Positions 1 to 6,769 of a stretch of 64,000 bases of DNA are shown here, piece by piece. Both the position numbers and the translations under genes were made by a program. The stretch covers positions 248,001 through 312,000 of the forward strand of contig CAYYID010000001.1 of NCBI GenBank assembly GCA_964471915.1. The letters run 5' to 3'. This DNA is from JAIEPW01 sp964471915. Lineage in GTDB: Bacteria > Acidobacteriota > Terriglobia > Bryobacterales > Bryobacteraceae. The stretch's first letter is position 1, and each line of letters begins with the position of its first letter. Below the pieces are notes generated by a model. It was not told the DNA's origin. It saw only the letters and a program-made list of their open reading frames with translations, and did no database searches.

Positions 1-117
1 TCGATTTCCGTGGATTTCAAAAAGGCGGGCCTGATGCGGATCGACCTGCCGCGGCTGGGCCCCCGGCCGCGGGGGATCCTGGAGTGGTACCTGACGCCGA
101 AGCTCGCCGCGGGCTAA
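1..117 (+). CDS. C-terminal end of an unidentified protein
   Basis: Frame 1 is open from the window edge to TAA at 115-117 and gives 38 residues ending ILEWYLTPKLAAG. The piece contains a short beta-rich stretch (SISVDFKK, LMRIDLP) and a C-terminal WYL run, which is too little to assign a family. Its stop overlaps the stop of the convergent small gene on the other strand. It is taken as real because the frame stays open and ends cleanly against the next gene. Confidence 0.5.
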   Translation, partial: SISVDFKKAGLMRIDLPRLGPRPRGILEWYLTPKLAAG

Positions 118-332
118 TCGGCTTCCCGTCCACCGGATGGAGATTCGCCAGCCGGATTTTGCCATTCCCAATCTGCATCCGCAGCGCTGGCGAGTTCGCC
201 CAGAACCAGGCGATCATCTCCGGTCGCCGCGATGCGCTTCGCCGCTTTGGCCCAGCCGTGCCGGACCGTCCGCACGCGAAGGCGGTGCTCGCCAGGCGGG
301 GAGAGGCGGACCTTGCCGGGGATGGCCTTCAT
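114..332 (-). CDS. Small protein with a MazE-type antitoxin C-terminus
   Basis: 72 residues with an ATG start. The middle and end (GWAKAAKRIAATGDD, then an acidic stretch ending DADWEW) resemble the toxin-binding tail of AbrB/MazE-family antitoxins, which commonly carries GWxxAxxxxxxxGDD and ends in EWEW. The usual N-terminal AbrB swapped-hairpin DNA-binding domain of about 45 residues is replaced by only about 25 residues (MKAIPGKVRLSPPGEHRLRV). No toxin gene lies beside it; a PilZ gene is upstream and the neighbour downstream is convergent. It may be a decayed or solitary antitoxin. The family call rests on motif resemblance only. Confidence 0.4.
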   Translation of the reverse strand: MKAIPGKVRLSPPGEHRLRVRTVRHGWAKAAKRIAATGDDRLVLGELASAADADWEWQNPAGESPSGGREAD

Positions 333-363
333 GACGCCTCGATGATAACGAAGTTGATAACGC

Positions 364-732
364 TTACGCGGCGGGGGGCTCGGCGTTCTTGTCGCTGTTG
401 GCGGAGCGCATCAGCCGGCGCGGATCCAGCAGGTGCTGCGGCCGGAAGTCACGCTGGTTCCAGCGGCAGCCGGGATCGAACTCGACGCCCAGGAAATACC
501 CGATCTCGCGGAACACGCAGTACCGGACCTTCCCGGTCAGTTCGCCCGCCGGGTACACGATTTTCAACTGCGAGTGCAGCGGCACCGGCCGGTCCACCTG
601 AAGGCAGGCTCCGGAAAGCGAGATGTCCTCGAGGTTGGCCACCCCGCGGACGCTCTTGCCGGCCTGGTCCTTCCACAGGATGTCGACCAGGTCTGCGCAC
701 AGCATCCGGGGCTCAACACGGCGTTCCAGCAT
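364..732 (-). CDS. PilZ domain protein, putative cyclic-di-GMP receptor
   Basis: 122 residues, a stand-alone PilZ domain. The two c-di-GMP-binding motifs are visible: RxxxR at R5-R9 (RVEPR) and DxSxxG at D36-G41 (DISLSG), followed by the expected beta strands ending GVEFDPG near residue 85. The tail after about residue 95 is short and charged. PilZ proteins bind c-di-GMP and pass the signal to motility, exopolysaccharide or other targets; no partner gene lies next to it, so the output is unknown. It is monocistronic and cytoplasmic, with no signal peptide or membrane segment. Confidence 0.85.
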   Translation of the reverse strand: MLERRVEPRMLCADLVDILWKDQAGKSVRGVANLEDISLSGACLQVDRPVPLHSQLKIVYPAGELTGKVRYCVFREIGYFLGVEFDPGCRWNQRDFRPQHLLDPRRLMRSANSDKNAEPPAA

Positions 733-872
733 AACTATTCCAACTATCGGCGCTCGTTTCCCAAAGGATTAGCGGCTCGGAAGACTCCTATTTGCCCTAA
801 GCCGAAGCTAAGGCAGTCGCTTAGCCCTGTGCGCCTAGCTCTAACACTACCACTGAGTTATGCTGGTTTCCA

Positions 873-1556
873 ATGCCCGTCACCCTGGCCGGCGAGTGGA
901 ACAAAGTCCTGCGGCATACGGGCTTAGCTGGTGGGAACCGGCGCGGTCTGGTGCTGCTCGTTCTGGTGACCCTGCTGTTCGGTGTATACCTCCCGTTCGC
1001 CAAGGGTTTCGACTTCCTCGACATCATCATGCTGACGGCGTATTCGCTACTCTCCGGAGTCTTCGCGGGACCGGCGGCAATCGGGCTGGTCGCCCCACCC
1101 GAACCGCTTCCGTCGCCGGCACAGGCGCGCGTCAAGATCGTCGCGGCGGCTTTTTACGGCTGGGCGGTGGCGCTCGCGATCGTGGGTCTGGGTATCGTGG
1201 CGGTGAACGCGTTCCACTGGATCGGCCGGGCCGTCTACCCGTCGGTGAAGGTGCTGGCCGCAGCGGCCGCCGTCGGGCTGGCGAGCGCGGCGTGGATCGC
1301 GACTCTGGGGGTCGTCTTGGGGATGCGGCTGCCGCCGCTGACAGCCCAGGGGGTGCTCCGCATGGTATTTCTGACCCTGCTGACGATCCTGGTGTTCCGC
1401 GGCCAGATCTTCCCGGAACGGTGGCTGGAGGAGCTTTCGCTCCACATGACTGCGGACGGCTATCCGGCTTTAGCGGCAACACTTTGCGCGATTTTCGCCG
1501 GCCTGGCGCTGGCCACGTTGGCGGTCCTCCAGCTAGGATCCGGGAAGCGCCCGTGA
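873..1556 (+). CDS. Polytopic membrane protein of unknown function
   Basis: 227 residues with about five or six hydrophobic segments (roughly 25-43, 50-72, 88-112, 126-150, 162-176, 196-220). No catalytic motif is seen. Its TGA overlaps the GTG start of the next gene (GTGA), so it is translationally coupled to a CPBP-family membrane protease and may be its partner or an ABC-2-like permease fragment. The start at 873 is the first ATG in a frame that keeps the hydrophobic segments intact. Function is not assigned. Confidence 0.72.
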   Translation: MPVTLAGEWNKVLRHTGLAGGNRRGLVLLVLVTLLFGVYLPFAKGFDFLDIIMLTAYSLLSGVFAGPAAIGLVAPPEPLPSPAQARVKIVAAAFYGWAVALAIVGLGIVAVNAFHWIGRAVYPSVKVLAAAAAVGLASAAWIATLGVVLGMRLPPLTAQGVLRMVFLTLLTILVFRGQIFPERWLEELSLHMTADGYPALAATLCAIFAGLALATLAVLQLGSGKRP

Positions 1557-2440
1557 CGCCCGCGACCGAGACCATGGCCGGGCTGGGGTTACGGATCGGG
1601 CTGTTCCTCTTTCTCGGATTCACGGGTGCGCAGGTGTTCCCATGGCTGTTTTTCTCCCTGGGAGGCTACTTCGTGGGCGCGGCTCTGGGGGTATTTGCCG
1701 CCGCCGCAACCGCCAACGCGATCGTGGCCCGGATTTACGAGCGCGGCGCGCTGTCCAGCATCGGCCTGGCCTGGGGAACGCACTCCGGGCGGCAACTGGC
1801 GCTCGGCCTGGGCTTGGGCGCGGGCGCGGCCGTCGCCGCGCTGGGCGTCCCGATCCTGCTGTTGCAGGCCTCGTTCACTCCGGCGCCCGAGTCCCCGTTC
1901 GGCTGGGGATCGCTGATGCTGGTCGCGATCGTGCTGCTGTTCGGCGCTTTCGGCGAAGAAATGCTGTTCCACGGCTACGCCTTCCAGGTGCTGCTGAAGC
2001 GCTTCGGCCCGTACCAGACCATCCTGCCCTTCGCGGTACTGTTCGGCGTGATGCACATGGGCAATCCGAACGCCAGCCCGCTGGGGATTGCGAACACGGT
2101 CCTCTGGGGCTTGCTGTTCGGCGTGGCCTATCTCAAGAGCGGAGCGCTGTGGCTGCCGATCGGGATGCACTACGGCTGGAATGTCGTGCTGCCGCTGTTC
2201 GGCGTGAACCTCAGCGGGTTTACAATGACGGTGACGGGCTATAAGCTCGCCTGGAGTGGCGGTTCGCTGTGGAGCGGCGGGGACTACGGTCCCGAAGCCA
2301 GCCTGCTCACCACGCTGGTGGTGTTGGGGGTGCTGGCGTTGCTCTACCGGCGGCGGGTCCCGGGAGGTATGGATGAGGACGACCCGATTGGCGTTGACGG
2401 CGGCGCTGCTGGCAGCGACAGCGCTGGCGGACCGCGATAA
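1553..2440 (+). CDS. CPBP family intramembrane metalloprotease (CAAX/bacteriocin-processing type)
   Basis: 295 residues from a GTG that overlaps the upstream stop (ATG at 1574 is an alternative). Multiple membrane segments surround the three CPBP motifs: motif 1 at E135-E136 (EEMLFH), motif 2 FGVMH at F164-H168, and motif 3 HYGWN at H206-N210. In the family, motif 1 is normally EExxxR; here the Arg position is His140. The two glutamates and the motif 2 and 3 residues are kept, so activity is plausible. Substrate unknown. It is the middle gene of a three-gene run and overlaps the following gene by 68 nt. Confidence 0.85.
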   Translation: MTPATETMAGLGLRIGLFLFLGFTGAQVFPWLFFSLGGYFVGAALGVFAAAATANAIVARIYERGALSSIGLAWGTHSGRQLALGLGLGAGAAVAALGVPILLLQASFTPAPESPFGWGSLMLVAIVLLFGAFGEEMLFHGYAFQVLLKRFGPYQTILPFAVLFGVMHMGNPNASPLGIANTVLWGLLFGVAYLKSGALWLPIGMHYGWNVVLPLFGVNLSGFTMTVTGYKLAWSGGSLWSGGDYGPEASLLTTLVVLGVLALLYRRRVPGGMDEDDPIGVDGGAAGSDSAGGPR

Positions 2441-3164
2441 GCTCACCGACGATCAGAAGATCGCACTGATCCGCGGCCTGACGGCCGAATTCGCCACCGT
2501 CAAGACCCTGCTTCCCCGGTCGAAGAAACCGCTGGTGGTCAAGCCGGACGGCTCCTACGACAAGAAGGTCTGGACGGCGGCAGGCAAGGAGTCCGGCGAA
2601 GTGGCCCGCGTGGGCGACACCGTCCAGGTGACCAAGGTCGACATCGGCGAGGATGCCATCACGCTCGAGATCAATGGCGGCTTCAAGCAGCGGCGCAAGT
2701 GGTACGAGGGCATTCAGGTCGGCGTCGGCAACACCACGCAGCCGGTGAGCCGTGGCGCCACCAACCCGACTTTCGGCACGGTGATCCGCGTCGAGTACGA
2801 AAAAGCGATCCCGGTCGAAACCGATACCGCGGTGGTGAAAAAGCTGCTGGCTCCGGTGCTGGATTTCGAGAAGCGCAGCGCCACCGAGCAATTCGTGGAG
2901 ACCCTGCCGCCGGAAATCCAGGAAGCGGTGAAGGCGAAGAAGGTGATCGTCGGCATGGACCGGGACCAGGTGATTCTTGCCGTGGGGCGGCCGGCGCGCA
3001 AGAGCCGGGAGAACAAAGACGGGCTCGAGACCGAGGACTGGGTATATGGGGTCCCGCCGGGGAAGGTGATGTTCGTCACGTTTGCCAACGGCAAGGTGAC
3101 GATCGTGAAGGAGACGTACGCGGGGCTGGGCGGGACGGTCTCCGAGAAGCCGCGGACGCCCTGA
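2373..3164 (+). CDS. Secreted protein with BamE/SmpA-like C-terminal region
   Basis: 263 residues. The chosen ATG is preceded by GGGAGGT at 2362-2368 and opens a clean signal peptide (MRTTRLALTAALLAATALA). The C-terminal 70 residues follow the BamE/SmpA-like pattern: a Gly-Met-x-x-x-x-Val turn (GMDRDQVILAVGRP), a WVYG strand, and a final FVTFANGKVTIVKE strand. Such domains occur in outer-membrane lipoproteins and periplasmic proteins; there is no lipobox here. The middle region, with a KW strand (GGFKQRRKWYEGIQVGV), is unassigned. The gene starts 68 nt inside the protease gene, which implies coupled expression. Confidence 0.78.
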   Translation: MRTTRLALTAALLAATALADRDKLTDDQKIALIRGLTAEFATVKTLLPRSKKPLVVKPDGSYDKKVWTAAGKESGEVARVGDTVQVTKVDIGEDAITLEINGGFKQRRKWYEGIQVGVGNTTQPVSRGATNPTFGTVIRVEYEKAIPVETDTAVVKKLLAPVLDFEKRSATEQFVETLPPEIQEAVKAKKVIVGMDRDQVILAVGRPARKSRENKDGLETEDWVYGVPPGKVMFVTFANGKVTIVKETYAGLGGTVSEKPRTP

Positions 3165-3205
3165 CAACCCAGCGTTCCTAACCGCGCCAGGCGCCACTGC
3201 GCGCT

Positions 3206-3637
3206 TCAGGTCGGCAGCTCGAACGGGTCCGGCTTCCAAGGCAACTGCAACGTTTCCCCCAGAGTCAGATAGTCATTGCGGTTGATGCGGAACAGCCGGA
3301 TGTTCAACACGAAGAGCGTGCTGAACACACCGTTCTGGAACTTCGCATCGGCGTCGCCGGTGCCGCCCGGCTTGGGCATCGGATCGATGACTCCGTCGGT
3401 CGCCATGTTAGCGCCCCGCTTGCGCGTGTTTTGCTGATAGGCCAGGATCGCAGCTCCCAGGGCGGAATCGTAGGGACCGGACGCCGCGATGGGCGGGATC
3501 CCCGCCGTGTTCGGATCCTTGTGACCCTGGAGTTTCGAGAGCAGCCCCCGGATCAACTGGACGTCTCCGGAGAGGTTGGGCTTGTTGGGGCCGACGGGCT
3601 TGTCGACGTCGTAAAGCGGCAGTAAACGATTTGCCAT
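3206..3637 (-). CDS. Peptidoglycan-binding-like small protein
   Basis: 143 residues from ATG (MANRLLPLYDVDKP); the in-frame upstream extension has no natural-looking sequence. Residues about 25-85 resemble a PG_binding_1 repeat: a leading helix (DVQLIRGLLSKLQ), a Gly-x-Tyr/Asp turn (GPYDSALGAAILAYQQ) and a TDGVIDP loop. The C-terminal third (FSTLFVLNIRLFRINRNDY) is beta-like and ends in a Pro/Trp-rich tail. No signal peptide, so it is either cytoplasmic or exported by a specialised route. It sits 13 nt upstream of the start-distal side of a convergently arranged glycosyltransferase operon on the same strand. Function unknown. Confidence 0.68.
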   Translation of the reverse strand: MANRLLPLYDVDKPVGPNKPNLSGDVQLIRGLLSKLQGHKDPNTAGIPPIAASGPYDSALGAAILAYQQNTRKRGANMATDGVIDPMPKPGGTGDADAKFQNGVFSTLFVLNIRLFRINRNDYLTLGETLQLPWKPDPFELPT

Positions 3638-3650
3638 CCGAATCTCCGCG

Positions 3651-4382
3651 CTAACGGTATTTTCCGCGAATCGCCCGCGTCCGGATCCGGAACAGGTCCC
3701 CAAACGAGGACAGCCCTCCCAAGAGGGTCACCTTCGACCCTTCGACGTTATCCCAGCGGACCCCGCACTCGTATGCGCGTAATCCGAGCCGCTGGGCGAT
3801 CACCAGATCCTCGACATCGAAGGAAAAACCGTCCATCAGTTGGCGGGAGAAAACCGCCTCCGCCGCCGCCGCCGAGTACAGTTTGAAGCCGCACTGGGTG
3901 TCCGCGAAGGAGAGCCCGGTAACCAGACGCATCACGAGGTTGAACACACGCCCGGAGTACTCGCGCAGAAACGGCTGGTGGACGCCCACCAGCTTCCGGT
4001 CCACCGCCCGGGATCCGATAACGATCGCGGCGCGCTCCCGCGCGGCGGCGACGAGCAGTTTGTCCAGCTCCTCGATCGGCGCTGAGAGGTCGGCGTCCGT
4101 GAACAGCCGCCACTCGCCCCGCGCCGCCAGCATGCCGTGGCGCACCGCGTAGCCCTTGCCGCGATTGCCGGGGTTGGCGACCAGCCGGAAGGCCGGGTGC
4201 GTGCGGGCGAAATCCTCGACGATGCGCGCGGTTTCGTCCCGCGAGCCATCGTCCACCACCAGCACTTCCTGAAAGGAATCCTGCCGCGCCGCGAGGTACC
4301 GTTGGACGCGGCTCAACGTCGCCGGCAGACGGCTGGCTTCGTTGTAAGCGGGAATGACGATGGAGAGAGAGACCCCGGTCAT
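3651..4382 (-). CDS. Family 2 glycosyltransferase, dolichyl-phosphate glucosyltransferase-like
   Basis: 243 residues. GT-A fold signs: the nucleotide loop VVDDGS at 42-47 and the metal-binding DAD at 96-98, with a characteristic GNRGKGYAVRHGML helix between them and an ADTQCGFKLY segment later. This combination is typical of Alg5-like/polyprenyl-phosphate glucosyltransferases, which load a hexose from UDP- or GDP-sugar onto an undecaprenyl-phosphate carrier. No C-terminal membrane segments are present. Its ATG overlaps the stop of the GDP-fucose synthase gene (ATGA at 4379-4382), so the two are one transcription unit, probably supplying sugars for envelope glycans. Confidence 0.87.
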   Translation of the reverse strand: MTGVSLSIVIPAYNEASRLPATLSRVQRYLAARQDSFQEVLVVDDGSRDETARIVEDFARTHPAFRLVANPGNRGKGYAVRHGMLAARGEWRLFTDADLSAPIEELDKLLVAAARERAAIVIGSRAVDRKLVGVHQPFLREYSGRVFNLVMRLVTGLSFADTQCGFKLYSAAAAEAVFSRQLMDGFSFDVEDLVIAQRLGLRAYECGVRWDNVEGSKVTLLGGLSSFGDLFRIRTRAIRGKYR

Positions 4383-5317
4383 CGCGCCGGCGATCCCGCG
4401 GCCAGGTACCACTTGTAGGTTTGCCGGAGCCCCTCGGCCAGCGGGATGGACGACTTCCAGCCCAGCGAGTGCAGGTAGGTCAGGTCCAGCAGCTTGCGCG
4501 GGGTCCCGTCCGGTTTCGAGGTGTCGAAGGTCAGGGCGCCCGGGTATCCGGTGACTTCGCGGATCAGTTCCGCGAGCTGCCGGATCGAGACCTCTTCGCC
4601 GCTGCCGATATTCACGATGGACTCGCCGTCGTAATGGTCCATCAGATAGACCGCCGCGGACGCCAGATCGTCGACGTGCAGGAACTCCCGCAGGGGCGAT
4701 CCCGAGCCCCACACTACGACTTCCGGCGCCTGGTTCACTTTCGCTTCATGGAACTTGCGGAGCAGCGCTGGCAGCACGTGCGAGGACGCGAGGTCGAAAT
4801 TGTCGCCGGGCCCGTACAGGTTCGTCGGCTGCAGGCAGATCGCCGAAAAGCCGTACTGCTTGCGGTAGGCCTGGCACATTTTTATGCCGGCGATCTTCGC
4901 GATGGCGTACCACTCGTTGGTGGGTTCTAGTGGCCCGGTGAGCAGAGCGTCCTCGCGCATCGGCTGCGGCGCCAGGCGGGGATAGATGCAGGACGAGCCC
5001 AGGAACAGCAGCTTCTTCACCCCAGTCTGCCGCGCCGAGTGGATCACGTTCGTCTGGATGGCCAGGTTATCGCGCAGGAACTCGGCCGGCTGCGTCGCGT
5101 TGGCGAGGATGCCGCCGACTTTCGCCGCCGCCAGGAAGACGTACTCGGGCTGCTCGGTGGTGAAGAAACGCGCGGTAGCAGCCTGGTCCCGCAGGTCGAG
5201 TTCGGCGCGCGAGCGGAGGATCAGGTTCGTGAAGCCGGCCTGTTCCAGATTCCGGTAGATGGCGCCACCGGCCAGGCCGCGGTGTCCGGCGACAAAAATG
5301 GGGCTGTTTTTTTTCAA
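4379..5317 (-). CDS. fcl: GDP-L-fucose synthase
   Basis: 312 residues, the usual length. NAD(P)-binding GHRGLAG at 11-17, the Ser-Ser-Cys active-site segment at 108-110, and the SDR YxxxK dyad at Y137-K141 (YAIAK). It converts GDP-4-keto-6-deoxymannose to GDP-L-fucose by epimerisation and reduction. The start is TTG (5315-5317), supported by a perfect GGAGG at 5324-5328 six bases upstream. Codons 2-4 are AAA AAA AAC, giving an unbroken A8 run just after the start. The partner GDP-mannose dehydratase (gmd) is not in the window. Coupled to the downstream glycosyltransferase. Confidence 0.93.
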   Translation of the reverse strand: MKKNSPIFVAGHRGLAGGAIYRNLEQAGFTNLILRSRAELDLRDQAATARFFTTEQPEYVFLAAAKVGGILANATQPAEFLRDNLAIQTNVIHSARQTGVKKLLFLGSSCIYPRLAPQPMREDALLTGPLEPTNEWYAIAKIAGIKMCQAYRKQYGFSAICLQPTNLYGPGDNFDLASSHVLPALLRKFHEAKVNQAPEVVVWGSGSPLREFLHVDDLASAAVYLMDHYDGESIVNIGSGEEVSIRQLAELIREVTGYPGALTFDTSKPDGTPRKLLDLTYLHSLGWKSSIPLAEGLRQTYKWYLAAGSPAR

Positions 5318-5361
5318 ACGGAACCTCCACTATAGCGCGGCACGGTATTCTGGAAAAACGC

Positions 5362-5595
5362 ATGAACGAAAAGGAACGCATCCGCAAGATCATCGAAGCC
5401 GTGGCCGGACGCCCGGCGCCGGAGGGCGACGACGAGTCGCTGTTCGATTCCGGCTTTCTGGACTCCTTTGCCCTGCCGGACATGGTCAGCGCGCTCGAGA
5501 AGGAGTTCGGCGTCAGCGTGCCGGACGGTGACCTGCAGCCGCGCAAGTTCGAGAGCGTGGAGCGGATCGCGGCCTACCTGGCGAGCAAGCAGTAA
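5362..5595 (+). CDS. Acyl carrier protein-like protein
   Basis: 77 residues in a four-helix ACP pattern with Ser35 in GFLDSFALPDM as the predicted 4'-phosphopantetheine site (DS replacing the usual DSL). It is acidic, with a loop (EGDDESLFDSGF) as in carrier proteins of secondary pathways rather than housekeeping AcpP, where the motif is GADSLDTVE. It lies 2 nt before a ketoacyl synthase III-like gene, so it is likely that enzyme's dedicated carrier. The 44-bp gap to the divergent fucose-synthase gene must hold both promoters. Confidence 0.84.
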   Translation: MNEKERIRKIIEAVAGRPAPEGDDESLFDSGFLDSFALPDMVSALEKEFGVSVPDGDLQPRKFESVERIAAYLASKQ

Positions 5596-5597
5596 CC

Positions 5598-6506
5598 ATG
5601 GCCTTTCTCTCGGGATTCGGAAAGTACCTGCCGGAGCGGGTGGTCACCAACGCGGAGCTAGCGGCGCGGATGGGCTGCGAGGAGTCCTGGATCCGGGACA
5701 TGTCGGGCATCGCCGAGCGCCGCTGGGCGCGCGCCGACGAAACGGTGGCGGACCTGGCAGCGGCCGCGGCGCGGGACTGCGTGAAGGACGGCCCGGCGCC
5801 CGGCATGCTGATCGTGGCGAGCGGCACGGGCGAACGGCGGTTCCCCGGTCCCGCGGCGGAAACCGCAGCGAAACTCGGCTGGGCGGGCATCCCGGCGCTG
5901 GATGTCCCCATGGCGAGCGCCGGCAGCCTGTTCGGCCTGGGCCTGGCGGTGCAACTCGCGGGTTCCTATGGCTCCGTGCTCGTGGCGGGCGCGGAGAAGA
6001 TGTCGCCGGTGGTCGACAAGGAGCCGATGGAGAAGGAAACCGGCATCCTGTTCGGCGACGGTGCGGGCGCGGCCCTGGTCCAGCGGGACTCCGGGCAGGC
6101 TCGGGTGGTCGACACGCTGCTCGCCACCGACGGCGCCTTCGCGAACGAACTGCGGCTCGATAGTCAGGGGCTGTTCATGAACGGGCGCGCCGTGATCATG
6201 CAGGCCTCGCGCAAGATCCCCCGCGCCATCCTGGACTTGCTGACGCGGAACCAGGCGGCCGCGGCGGATGTCGATGCCTTTCTGATGCACCAGGCGAATC
6301 AGAACCTGATCGATAAGGTGGCGCAGACGGTCGGGGTCGCGTCGGCGAAGTTCTTTACGAACATCCGCCATTACGGCAATACGTCGTCGGCCTCGATGCT
6401 GATCGCCGCCGCGGAGTGGAACGCGTTTCGGCCGGGCGGCAAGGTGGTTTTCGCCGGCTTCGGCGCCGGGTTCCACTGGGGCGCCATCCTGGCCGAAGGC
6501 TGCTAA
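5598..6506 (+). CDS. 3-oxoacyl-ACP synthase III-like protein with Ser in place of catalytic Cys
   Basis: 302 residues with a thiolase fold of the FabH type. His231 (MHQAN) and Asn261 (HYGNTSS) of the Cys-His-Asn triad are present, as is the GDGAGAAL motif. The nucleophile position in ALDVPMASAGS is Ser107 (codon AGC, 5916-5918) where FabH has Cys. Known relatives with this change include the DpsC type of KSIII-like acyltransferases. It therefore probably transfers or condenses an acyl group in a non-FabH reaction with the adjacent carrier protein. Its stop codon lies in the first unit of the downstream tandem repeat. Confidence 0.87.
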   Translation: MAFLSGFGKYLPERVVTNAELAARMGCEESWIRDMSGIAERRWARADETVADLAAAAARDCVKDGPAPGMLIVASGTGERRFPGPAAETAAKLGWAGIPALDVPMASAGSLFGLGLAVQLAGSYGSVLVAGAEKMSPVVDKEPMEKETGILFGDGAGAALVQRDSGQARVVDTLLATDGAFANELRLDSQGLFMNGRAVIMQASRKIPRAILDLLTRNQAAAADVDAFLMHQANQNLIDKVAQTVGVASAKFFTNIRHYGNTSSASMLIAAAEWNAFRPGGKVVFAGFGAGFHWGAILAEGC

Positions 6507-6595
6507 GGCAGCTGGCTGTTAGGACAGCAGGCTGTTAGGGCAGCAGGCTGTTAGGGCAGCAGGCTGTTAGGGCAGCAGGCTGTTAGGGCAGCAGG
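6498..6595 (+). repeat. 16-bp tandem repeat (minisatellite), at least 6 units, running into the assembly gap
   Basis: Units at 6498, 6514, 6530, 6546, 6562 and 6578 with consensus GGCTGTTAGGGCAGCA. The first unit (GGCTGCTAAGGCAGCT) contains the stop codon of the ketoacyl-synthase-like gene, the second differs at one base, and the remaining four are identical. The last two bases before the Ns begin a seventh unit. The gradient from diverged to identical units shows recent expansion away from the gene, and the repeat probably caused the assembly break. Confidence 0.96.
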
Positions 6596-6695
6596 NNNNN
6601 NNNNNNNNNNNNNNNNNNNNNNNNNNNNNNNNNNNNNNNNNNNNNNNNNNNNNNNNNNNNNNNNNNNNNNNNNNNNNNNNNNNNNNNNNNNNNNN
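6596..6695. other. Assembly gap of 100 N
   Basis: Exactly 100 consecutive N, the usual placeholder for a gap of unknown size. The left edge lies inside the 16-bp tandem array. The right edge (CTGCCGGACG) is not repeat sequence. The true distance between the ketoacyl-synthase-like gene and the squalene-hopene cyclase is therefore unknown, and small genes could be missing. Confidence 0.98.
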
Positions 6696-6732
6696 CTGCC
6701 GGACGCTCCCCGCAGTGGGATAATTGGACGAG

Positions 6733-6753
6733 CGCGCTCCTTTCGGGAGCGCG
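6733..6753 (+). promoter_or_regulatory. Perfect hairpin in the leader of the squalene-hopene cyclase gene
   Basis: CGCGCTCC (6733-6740) pairs exactly with GGAGCGCG (6746-6753) around a TTTCG loop, ending 16 bases before the ATG. There is no T-run after it, so it does not look like an intrinsic terminator. The right arm includes GGGAG, so the stem could hide a ribosome-binding-like sequence or stabilise the mRNA 5' end. The role is inference. Confidence 0.4.
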
Positions 6754-6769
6754 GCAAGAAGACATCAGG

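Noticed and set aside
5307..5314. T8 run as an intrinsic terminator
   Set aside because: It is the start of the GDP-fucose synthase coding sequence on the minus strand and has no stem before it on the plus strand.
5362..6506. Polyketide or other large biosynthetic cluster
   Set aside because: Only a carrier protein and one KSIII-like enzyme are present; no ketosynthase modules, tailoring genes or transporters nearby.
6498..6595. CRISPR-like array
   Set aside because: Units are 16 bp with no spacers; it is a simple tandem repeat.
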